A stretch of 64,000 nucleotides of DNA from Bin22 sp965207275. Lineage in GTDB: Bacteria > Chloroflexota > Dehalococcoidia > Lucifugimonadales > UBA3495. The stretch is from NCBI GenBank assembly GCA_965207275.1, contig CBDBMH010000002.1:1550001-1614000 (forward strand). Direction: 5' to 3'. The notes beneath the pieces were generated by a model, which had not been told where the DNA came from, searched no databases, and saw only the letters and a program-made list of their open reading frames with translations. The position numbers and the translations under genes were made by a program. Positions 42,364 through 48,742 of this stretch are shown piece after piece (position 1 is the first letter of the stretch; every line of letters starts with the position of its first letter).

Positions 42364-43363
42364 CGGACACCCCCTCCCTGGCTGAGTCTAAGGAGGGACG
42401 CTCCGAGTTGCTCTCAGCCGACTCCCTGGAGGCATGAGCGGGCAGCAGCCAGTGGACGCAGCCCAGAGCCACCAGCCCGATTGCTACGGCGAACCAGAGG
42501 GTCGCCACCCTGACAATCAGGGTGCCGGCAGCGGCAACGTCCCGCTCCGCTCCAATTTGCTGCAGGATTGCTACCATTGCCCCCTCCGTCCCTATGAGGC
42601 CGCCAGGCAACGTTGTAGCGGCGCCGATCAGCACCGAACCCGCGTACACCGGGAGAGAAAGCAGGGTACTTACGTCCGCTCCCAACCCTTTCAGAACAAT
42701 CTTTAGCGCGATGCCCTCGCTGATCCACGATGCCAGGCCCAGGGTCAATGCTGCCGCCATGGGCCAGGGCCCGGACAGTGCCTTGATTCCCTGCCTGGCT
42801 TCCCGCACCTCGTCCTGCCAGCGCCGGACCAGGGGAAGGGCCAGCAGACGGTCCGTGTGACGAGCGGAGAAAATATACAGGCAGGCAACGAGCACTGCCA
42901 GCCCCAGTAGCAACGAAAGCGAAAGCAAGTGCGGCAGCAGAAACAGTCCCGCCAGGCCCATCAAGACCACGGACATTAGGTCGGTGACTCTTTCCATCAA
43001 AACCACGGGAATGGAGGCAGGCACGGGGACTCCTGCCCGATCGCGGAGCAGGTAGCATTTCACCAGTTCCCCTACCTTGCCCGGGGTTATGGTCATTGCC
43101 AGACCGGCAAAGAACACGAGCAAGCTGACCGGCAGGGACACGCTTATGCCCATCACTCTCAGGTAGAGCGCCCAGCGGAGAAACCGCAAAAGGTAATTGA
43201 CCAGCGCCAGCCCGAAGGCCAACAGGAGATATAGCGGCGGAAACTGTACCATTCTCCGCCAGACCTCCTGGAAATCGCCGTATCCAGCCACACCGACAAA
43301 TACCAGGCAAGCCAGAAGAACCACCAGCAGCAGCTTCCGACCGCCGCTACTCACTGGGAACAC
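42356..43363 (-). CDS. flippase-like / lysylphosphatidylglycerol synthase TM-domain protein (UPF0104)
   Basis: A 335-residue membrane protein with about eight hydrophobic helices. It carries family blocks RFLRWALYLRVMG, FAGLAMTITPGKVGELVKCY and TLPGGLIGTEGAMVAILQQ, typical of AglD / LPG-synthase transmembrane domains thought to move or support polyprenyl-linked lipids. The GTG start overlaps the end of larB by 17 bases, and its own end overlaps the UbiA gene. The three are evidently translated as one unit. Role inferred from family. Confidence 0.8.
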   Translation of the reverse strand: MFPVSSGGRKLLLVVLLACLVFVGVAGYGDFQEVWRRMVQFPPLYLLLAFGLALVNYLLRFLRWALYLRVMGISVSLPVSLLVFFAGLAMTITPGKVGELVKCYLLRDRAGVPVPASIPVVLMERVTDLMSVVLMGLAGLFLLPHLLSLSLLLGLAVLVACLYIFSARHTDRLLALPLVRRWQDEVREARQGIKALSGPWPMAAALTLGLASWISEGIALKIVLKGLGADVSTLLSLPVYAGSVLIGAATTLPGGLIGTEGAMVAILQQIGAERDVAAAGTLIVRVATLWFAVAIGLVALGCVHWLLPAHASRESAESNSERPSLDSAREGVSDG

Positions 43364-44108
43364 TCATGAGGTTGATCTGGGCGGCCAGGTACCCGGCGCC
43401 GAAGCCGTTGTCAATATTGACGGTAGCTACACCCGGAGCGCAACTGTTGAGCATACCAAGTAGCGCAGAGAGTCCCTCGAAGGACGCCCCGTATCCCACG
43501 CTGGTGGGTACTGCGATTACCGGCGCCGACACCAGGCCACCGAGGACACTGGCTAAAGCGGCCTCCATTCCTGCAACAACGACTATCACCCGGGCCGCCC
43601 GCAATTCGTCCAGTGAACCGAGGAGCCGGTGCAACCCGGCCACGCCCACGTCGTTAATCCTCTTCGGCGGGCAACCCATGAGGGTGGAAGTAAGGGCAGC
43701 CTCCTCGGCAACGGGAAGGTCCGCGGTGCCTGCCGTCACCACCAGAACGCCATCGACGGATGCTCCCGGCGCCTCATCCCTGACGACTATGGCGTTGGCG
43801 CTTTCGTTGAAGACCGCCTGGGGGACGAGTTCAACCACCGCTTCAAAGGCCGCCGGGTCTGTCCTGGTGACCAGGACCGGGTTTCCCCGGCCAGCGAGAG
43901 ACTTGACTATGCCAGCCACCTGCTCGGGCGTCTTTCCCTGGCCGAAGACAACCTCGGGAAAGCCGGTCCGCAAGGGACGCTGATGGTCCACCCGCGCAAA
44001 GTCCAGGTCCTGATAGGGATAGTCCCTCAGGAAGTCCAGGACTTCATCGACGCTGGAGTCGCCCAGTCGCAAAGCTTCCAGCCTACGCTGCAACTCGGAA
44101 ATATTCAT
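43347..44108 (-). CDS. larB: nickel pincer cofactor biosynthesis protein LarB
   Basis: A 253-residue LarB, which carboxylates and hydrolyses nicotinic acid adenine dinucleotide to start pincer-cofactor synthesis. The C-terminal half is the AIR-carboxylase/PurE-like domain: VVTAGTADLPVAEEA, DVGVAGLHRLLG, VVVAGMEAALASVLGGLV and VPTSVGYGASFEG. The frame runs upstream to 44189, but homology begins at MNISELQRRLEALR, so the ATG at 44108 is chosen. It heads the minus-strand block larB - flippase - UbiA - DUF362. Confidence 0.9.
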   Translation of the reverse strand: MNISELQRRLEALRLGDSSVDEVLDFLRDYPYQDLDFARVDHQRPLRTGFPEVVFGQGKTPEQVAGIVKSLAGRGNPVLVTRTDPAAFEAVVELVPQAVFNESANAIVVRDEAPGASVDGVLVVTAGTADLPVAEEAALTSTLMGCPPKRINDVGVAGLHRLLGSLDELRAARVIVVVAGMEAALASVLGGLVSAPVIAVPTSVGYGASFEGLSALLGMLNSCAPGVATVNIDNGFGAGYLAAQINLMSVPSE

Positions 44109-44234
44109 GGAAAATGACCAGCTTTCAATTGTAACGAAATGCAGATCCTGGAAGCATTGGCGGAGTACGGGTTCTCGCTTCGAAGGCAAGAATTCCTTCT
44201 GTTACCTTGTGACAGCGCCAGGGTTGAAATGACT

Positions 44235-45002
44235 TCAATCCACGGTAGTCAGCAGAGCCGGCAGCACAACATCTTCAATTGCAGCCGCCAGGCCGTCCTG
44301 CTGCACCGGCGGCGCGACGTAATCGGCCAGTTCCTTCATCTCCCGGGGAGCCGAGGCCATCGCAATTCGAAGGCCCGCGATCTCCAACATGGGTAAGTCG
44401 TTAAAACTGTCTCCGGCAGCAATAAACTGCCGCGGCTCAATGCCCATTCGTTTGGCGAGAATAATGGCGGCCGCCCCCTTGTGAACACCCGCCGCGGTGA
44501 AGTCCACCGCCCACCAGCCATTGTAATGCAGGTAGACCTTGACCACGTTCAGGGCAGGGTCGCCAGCGAACATGGAACCCAGTTCGTCAGCCCGGGACTC
44601 CGAAATGTCCATGGCTGAAATGCGGGTCAAGTCCCAAAAAGCTATTTGAGAAGTGGCTTCTGAATCGCCCTTGGGATGCGTAGCAATAAAGGGAATAGAT
44701 TCTCGGTCCAGGGTTTCAATAATCTCCCTTGCGTTGTTGTCCCTCAGGTGGGCGTTCCAAAGATATTCGCCGGAAACTGGGTCTATCAGGGTAGCTCCTC
44801 CATTACAAATCTGGGGCGCGGAGAGGCCCAGCCTGACGGCATATTCCCTGACGTCAGAAGCGCGCCGTCCGGTGGCAATTGACACGGGAATTTGGCTGGA
44901 GACTTTCGCAACCGCTTCGGCGACCCTGGGCGAAACTTCGTCAGTAACCATCAGGGTGCCATCCAGGTCCACTAACATGGCTGAAAGTCCGCACACGGTC
45001 AA
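44235..45002 (-). CDS. HAD-IIB (Cof-type) phosphatase
   Basis: A 255-residue HAD hydrolase. Motif I is MLVDLDGTLMV, with the nucleophile Asp. Motif II (SIATGRR), a type IIB cap domain, then the motif III lysine (VHKGAAAIILAKRMG) and motif IV GDSFNDLPMLEIAG follow. Such enzymes dephosphorylate sugar phosphates, PLP, FMN or similar. The start is given as a TTG after GGGTGG; an ATG eight codons in is possible. It lies 126 bases upstream of larB on the same strand. Its substrate is unknown. Confidence 0.85.
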   Translation of the reverse strand: MTVCGLSAMLVDLDGTLMVTDEVSPRVAEAVAKVSSQIPVSIATGRRASDVREYAVRLGLSAPQICNGGATLIDPVSGEYLWNAHLRDNNAREIIETLDRESIPFIATHPKGDSEATSQIAFWDLTRISAMDISESRADELGSMFAGDPALNVVKVYLHYNGWWAVDFTAAGVHKGAAAIILAKRMGIEPRQFIAAGDSFNDLPMLEIAGLRIAMASAPREMKELADYVAPPVQQDGLAAAIEDVVLPALLTTVD

Positions 45003-45095
45003 TTTCCACCCAAGGCAACCGCAGGGTTTGCAGCCGATGGCCCAGATATTTCCAACAACCCTGCGTTACCGGTCTCCCAGCCAATTATCGTCATG

Positions 45096-45464
45096 TTATT
45101 CTGATCCTCTTTGGTTCCGCTGCTGCTCCCGGAGCGAATAAAACATGGCGCCCATGGTCCCCATGCTTCCAGTGTAGAGAGTGAAGACGCCGGCGCCCAG
45201 CCAAGCCAGTGTTGCTACTCGGGGGTCATCGAACATCGCCGTCAGCAGGGCTGCCACTGCCGTCAGAAGGCAACCCACGAACAGCGCCAGAAGCGAGCCG
45301 AACATCAGGCCGTGAACGGCATAGTGGCGTCCTGGGTTTGGCGAGTATTGTATGCCCCAATAGCCCGCAATGAAGGGTCCGGCCGGCGCCAGCACAAAAT
45401 GAGCTATGGGGATCAGGAAGCAACCCACCATTATGGCCAAGCCCACCAGAACACCGACGATCAT
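45096..45464 (-). CDS. small multi-pass membrane protein, unknown
   Basis: A 122-residue protein with about four hydrophobic segments (residues 1-22, 25-40, 48-75, 83-105) and a hydrophilic C-terminus, YSLREQQRNQRGSE. It has no recognised family motif. The loop GIQYSPNPGRHYAVHG between the first and second pairs of helices may be functional. It stands 93 bases upstream of the HAD gene and divergent from the Rrf2 regulator, so it may share that control region. Confidence 0.55.
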   Translation of the reverse strand: MIVGVLVGLAIMVGCFLIPIAHFVLAPAGPFIAGYWGIQYSPNPGRHYAVHGLMFGSLLALFVGCLLTAVAALLTAMFDDPRVATLAWLGAGVFTLYTGSMGTMGAMFYSLREQQRNQRGSE

Positions 45465-45533
45465 AACTCCCAAGCCCCTTAAGCGAACAGTACAGCGTCA
45501 AACGCAAAAAAGTCTAACACAGCGAAAACTCTT

Positions 45534-45580
45534 TGTGATGTCACACCTTTCTTTTCCCACGTACGGGTTGGTGCTATAAT
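45534..45580 (+). promoter_or_regulatory. promoter and possible operator of the Rrf2 gene
   Basis: TGCTATAAT (45572-45580) is an extended consensus -10, 32 bases before the start codon. An inverted repeat, TGTGA-TG-TCACA (45534-45545), lies about 27 bases upstream of it and is a candidate activator or autoregulatory site. Confidence 0.5.
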
Positions 45581-45612
45581 CCTTTTGTTGCAGAGGGTTG
45601 GAGGTAAGCGTC

Positions 45613-46041
45613 ATGCGAATCCCGATGAAAGTGGACTATGGCGTCCGTGCCTTGGTGGAACTGGCCATGCACTATGGCGAAAGGCAGGTGCAGACCCCCG
45701 AAATCTCGGCGAGGCAGGGCATCCCCGAAGCCTACCTGGTGCAGTTGATGACAACTCTCAACCGGTGTGGCCTGGTTCAAAGTCGGCGGGGTCCGCACGG
45801 GGGCCACAGCCTGGCCGCTGATCCTTCCACCATCAACCTGCACGTCATTATGACCACCCTGGACGGGAATAGCTCGCCTTTGGACTGCCTCAGCTACGAC
45901 AGCGACTGTATCTTTGCCGATTGCTGCGCCCAGCAAGAAATTTGGAAGTCCGTGGAAGAGGCCATAGAGAAAGTCCTCACCAATATCACCCTCGAGCACC
46001 TGGCCCATCGGCAGAAGTATCTCTCAACACTGAATGTCTAA
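45613..46041 (+). CDS. Rrf2 family transcriptional regulator (IscR/CymR-like)
   Basis: A 142-residue winged-helix regulator. The DNA-binding half, DYGVRALVELAMHYGERQVQ then ISARQGIPEAYLVQLMTTLNRCGLVQSRRGPHGGHSLA, is classical Rrf2. The C-terminal half has Cys-x6-Cys-x5-Cys in DCLSYDSDCIFADCC, close to the IscR/NsrR Fe-S spacing, so it probably binds an Fe-S cluster. The ATG at 45613 follows GGAGGT; a TTG five codons earlier is less likely. It precedes cysteine-synthesis genes, in line with CymR/IscR-type control of sulfur or Fe-S metabolism. Confidence 0.9.
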   Translation: MRIPMKVDYGVRALVELAMHYGERQVQTPEISARQGIPEAYLVQLMTTLNRCGLVQSRRGPHGGHSLAADPSTINLHVIMTTLDGNSSPLDCLSYDSDCIFADCCAQQEIWKSVEEAIEKVLTNITLEHLAHRQKYLSTLNV

Positions 46042-46125
46042 GGGTGAAGTCCGCAAGGGGCAGGGTAAAGGCCCTCTTGCTTTCTATACAGCCCGTATTG
46101 GCAGATTTCGGCCGGTGTGTTCAGG

Positions 46126-46154
46126 TTGACAAGCTGAATACCCAAGAATAGACT
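46126..46154 (+). promoter_or_regulatory. promoter of the cysteine leader transcript
   Basis: TTGACA (46126-46131), 17-base spacer, TAGACT (46149-46154). Transcription would start near 46160-46162, only a few bases before the ATG of the leader peptide at 46166. Confidence 0.65.
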
Positions 46155-46165
46155 CTATTTCGACT

Positions 46166-46219
46166 ATGAAGCGCTATGGATTAGACACCGATTTTATCTG
46201 TACCTGTCCCTTCACATAG
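46166..46219 (+). CDS. 17-residue cysteine-containing leader peptide
   Basis: The short ORF encodes MKRYGLDTDFICTCPFT then TAG (46217-46219). Two Cys codons (46199-46201 and 46205-46207) lie five and seven codons before the stop. There is no Shine-Dalgarno site, and with the promoter at 46126-46154 the mRNA would be leaderless or nearly so. Downstream lie three alternative hairpins and then sulfur-transfer and cysteine synthase genes. The placement of the Cys codons on the first hairpin arm is what an attenuator leader peptide requires. Translation is not proven. Confidence 0.6.
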   Translation: MKRYGLDTDFICTCPFT

Positions 46220-46293
46220 GGGGCAGGCTGGCAGTATCAATTTAAGCCTGCACCCGCCCAGGTTGACAGTTCGCATAGGGGTGCGGGTTTTTT
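46203..46293 (+). promoter_or_regulatory. predicted cysteine attenuator (three alternative hairpins, terminator)
   Basis: Arm 1 CCTGTCCC (46203-46210, over the second Cys codon) pairs with arm 2 GGGGCAGG (46220-46227). Arm 2, extended to GGGGGCAGGCT (46219-46229), instead pairs with arm 3 AGCCTGCACCC (46245-46255), 10 of 11 pairs. Arm 3 CCTGCACCC (46247-46255) instead pairs with arm 4 GGGTGCGGG (46279-46287), followed by T6 (46288-46293), a terminator. A ribosome stalled at the Cys codons would block arm 1, free arm 2 and so prevent termination; a ribosome at the stop codon would cover arm 2 and allow it. No other gene is seen from 46042 to 46417. Confidence 0.7.
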
Positions 46294-46417
46294 GTTGAAT
46301 TCTTTCCATGTCCCTAGCGGACGCCACCCGCACACCGGTGTTATCCCTGGCGGCCACCCGACAAAACCCCGGGACTTGCGACTATACAGGAATTAGAAAA
46401 AGGAGGATTCGGTTTCG

Positions 46418-47260
46418 ATGACTCAACAACCTCTCGCCCTTACTCCCGAACAGGTCAGGCGCTATAGCCGTCACATCATCATGGGGGATGTGGGCAGTTC
46501 CGGACAGCGAAAGCTGATGCAGTCCAAGGCCTTGATCGTAGGCGCCGGCGGCCTGGGATCTCCTTCCGCCATCTACCTGGCTCTGGCCGGCGTGGGAACA
46601 ATTGGCATTGTCGACTTTGACGTAGTGGAGATTTCTAACCTGCAGCGCCAGATTCTTCACCACACCAGCGACATTGGACGTCCCAAGCTTCAGTCCGCCA
46701 TTGACAACATCCATGCCTACAATCCGGATGTTAAGGTCGTGCCCCACGAGGAGCGCCTGGAGTCGGACAATGCCATGGACATCATCAGCCAGTACGACCT
46801 GGTGATAAACGGAGCTGATAACTTCGCCACCCGTTACTTGGTGAATGATGCCTGCTATCTGCTGGACAAGCCCCTGGTCGACGGGAGCATCCTGATATTT
46901 GACGGCCAGTCCACCGTATTCTTGCCCGGGCAGGGCTGCTACCGGTGCCTTTTCCCGTCCCCGCCTCCTCCGGGCATGGTGCCCAACTGTGCCGAAGCCG
47001 GTGTCCTGGGCGCGCTGACAGGCCTGGTGGGCAGTATCCAGGCCACCGAGGCTTTGAAATACTTCCTGGGCATTGGCGAGAGCCTATCCTCCAGGTTGCT
47101 GTTGGTCGACGCGCTGAGCATGTCCTTCCGCGAGGTCAAACTAAAGCGGAACCCGGCATGCCCATTGTGCGGGGACAATCCCACCGTAACGGAACTGATC
47201 GACTACGAAATTTTCTGCGGCGTGGCTACTCCCGAAGCAGCCGGCGTAGCCGGCAACTAA
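46418..47260 (+). CDS. moeB: ThiF/MoeB family adenylyltransferase (sulfur-carrier activating)
   Basis: A 280-residue E1-like enzyme that adenylates the C-terminal glycine of a ubiquitin-fold sulfur carrier (MoaD, ThiS or CysO). It has VRRYSRHIIMGDVGSSGQRK, the nucleotide loop VGAGGLGSPSAIYLALAG, DFDVVEISNLQRQILH, and zinc cysteines in CYRCLFP and CPLCG. It lacks the C-terminal rhodanese domain of MoeZ. With a CysM-type synthase directly downstream, the likely client is a CysO-like carrier used for cysteine synthesis, by analogy with Mycobacterium; no carrier gene is in the window. AGGAGG lies upstream of the ATG. Confidence 0.88.
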   Translation: MTQQPLALTPEQVRRYSRHIIMGDVGSSGQRKLMQSKALIVGAGGLGSPSAIYLALAGVGTIGIVDFDVVEISNLQRQILHHTSDIGRPKLQSAIDNIHAYNPDVKVVPHEERLESDNAMDIISQYDLVINGADNFATRYLVNDACYLLDKPLVDGSILIFDGQSTVFLPGQGCYRCLFPSPPPPGMVPNCAEAGVLGALTGLVGSIQATEALKYFLGIGESLSSRLLLVDALSMSFREVKLKRNPACPLCGDNPTVTELIDYEIFCGVATPEAAGVAGN

Positions 47261-47315
47261 CGGAACCCGGTAAGGGACCAAGAAAGGCAGTGAGAGGCAG
47301 GTATAAGCTAAGCTC

Positions 47316-48266
47316 ATGGGTATTCGGCTGCCATACAAGGGAATCCTGGACACCATTGGCAACACGCCCATGGTGGAGTTGCAGTGCCTCAGTCCAAACC
47401 CCCAGGTGCGGATATTTGCCAAGCTGGAGGGGCAGAACCCCACGGGCAGCGTCAAGGACCGCATCGCCCTGAAGATGATCGAGCGGGCCGAGGCCGACGG
47501 GGAACTGTCATCCAGCCGTACGATTCTGGAACCCACCAGCGGCAACACCGGCATTTCATTGGCCATGATTGGCCGGCTTAAAGGGTACAAGGTCAAGGTC
47601 GTAATGCCCGAGAATGTCAGCGAGGAGCGCAGCCAGCTTCTATATGCCTATGGCGCGGAGATCGTCTTTTCCGACGGAGAAAAGGGCAGCAACGGCTCTA
47701 TTGAAGTCGCCCAGGAAATAGCCGCAAAGAACTCCGACGACTACGTGATGATGTACCAATACGGCAACAGCGGCAACCCGGAGGCTCATTACGAGACAAC
47801 GGGACCGGAAATAATCGAAGCCGTTCCCGACGTGTCCGCCTTCGTAGCCGGCCTGGGTACAGGTGGCACATTGATGGGTGTCGCCCGCCGGCTCAGGGAA
47901 CACAACCCGGATGTGCGCATCGTTGCCGTCGCCCCTGAACCTGACGACTTCATTTCGGGTCTTCGCCGCCTGGAAGACGGTTACATACCACCCATCCTGG
48001 ACATTAATATGCTGGACTCCCGCCTGCTGGTGGGAAGCCTGCCCGCCTTCCGAGCCACCAAGGAATTGCTGCATCAGGAAGGAATCTTCGCTGGTATATC
48101 CTCCGGTTCGGTGGTCCATGGCGCAATGCAACAAGCTCAGCGGATGGAGAGCGGCAATATAGTTTGCCTGCTGGCCGACGGGGGGTGGAAGTACCTCAGC
48201 ACCAGTCTCTGGACCAAGGACTACGAGCAGTTGGAAGGTGAGGTGCAGGGCAAAATCTGGTGGTGA
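47316..48266 (+). CDS. cysM: cysteine synthase, CysM (CysO/O-phosphoserine) type
   Basis: A 316-residue PLP beta-synthase. The PLP lysine lies in LEGQNPTGSVKDRIALKMIE, the substrate loop is EPTSGNTGISLAMIGRLKGY, and the phosphate cup GLGTGGTLMGVARRLREH follows. The overall pattern, including the C-terminal LLADGGWKYLST and a tail ending GKIWW, resembles mycobacterial CysM, which uses O-phosphoserine and CysO-thiocarboxylate, more than CysK. No CysE is nearby. It lies 55 bases after the MoeB gene and should be under the attenuator at 46203-46293. Confidence 0.88.
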   Translation: MGIRLPYKGILDTIGNTPMVELQCLSPNPQVRIFAKLEGQNPTGSVKDRIALKMIERAEADGELSSSRTILEPTSGNTGISLAMIGRLKGYKVKVVMPENVSEERSQLLYAYGAEIVFSDGEKGSNGSIEVAQEIAAKNSDDYVMMYQYGNSGNPEAHYETTGPEIIEAVPDVSAFVAGLGTGGTLMGVARRLREHNPDVRIVAVAPEPDDFISGLRRLEDGYIPPILDINMLDSRLLVGSLPAFRATKELLHQEGIFAGISSGSVVHGAMQQAQRMESGNIVCLLADGGWKYLSTSLWTKDYEQLEGEVQGKIWW

Positions 48267-48465
48267 GCCCAACTCCAGCGACATTGCCCCGGGTCGTATT
48301 CAAGCACATACAACGCAATTGATCAGCCAGGCATCGCAGGCGCGGACGAGAGATCCGCGCCTGCTCCTGGTTTTCGGGCTGTTCGAACCCGTCTGAACGT
48401 CTCAGGAAGGCAACTTCCAGACGGGCATGACGCAGCACAGGGGCCGAGTGCCAAGGCCTGACCGC

Positions 48466-48591
48466 GCAATCGCGTCTTAAGTGCAAGTTGATATTTTGAA
48501 CAGCGCTCATGTGACCCCGACAAGAGTTCGCCGCGCCGGACCGAGCAGAGCCGAAGGGATCAGAGTGACAGCTCGTTAAGGCGCCATTGCC
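48466..48591. repeat. dispersed inverted-terminus repeat, copy 2
   Basis: A 126-base element in reverse orientation to copy 1. Its left end, GCAATCGCGTCTTAAGTGCA (48466-48485) and TTGAACAGCGCTCATGT (48496-48512), matches the complement of 5081-5125. Its right end, complement of 48550-48591, matches 4949-4990, including GTCACTCTGA. Short imperfect direct repeats CAAGGC(C)CTGRCC flank it (48452-48463 and 48595-48607). The rest of the 48267-48611 gap shows no gene. Confidence 0.6.
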
Positions 48592-48611
48592 CTACAAGGC
48601 CCTGGCCTAAG

Positions 48612-48640
48612 TTGAAAGCGATTGGGGGCAATGTTATACT
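48612..48640 (+). promoter_or_regulatory. sigma-70 promoter of the nusA operon
   Basis: TTGAAA (48612-48617), 17-base spacer, TATACT (48635-48640). It lies just downstream of repeat copy 2 and about 100 bases before nusA. Confidence 0.65.
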
Positions 48641-48656
48641 GGCAACGTGCTTGTTA

Positions 48657-48683
48657 AAGAAAGCGGGGTAGACCCGCTTTCTT
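48657..48683 (+). promoter_or_regulatory. strong hairpin in the nusA 5' leader
   Basis: A perfect 11-bp stem, AAGAAAGCGGG (48657-48667) with CCCGCTTTCTT (48673-48683) and a 5-base loop, starting about 10 bases after the predicted transcription start. The T-rich 3' arm is not followed by a pure T run. It may be an autoregulatory or pausing element. Confidence 0.5.
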
Positions 48684-48742
48684 GTTGGTTGGCACTTTGT
48701 TTATATGACATTTTGTAAGAACCGACACTTGGGAGGGTGGCA

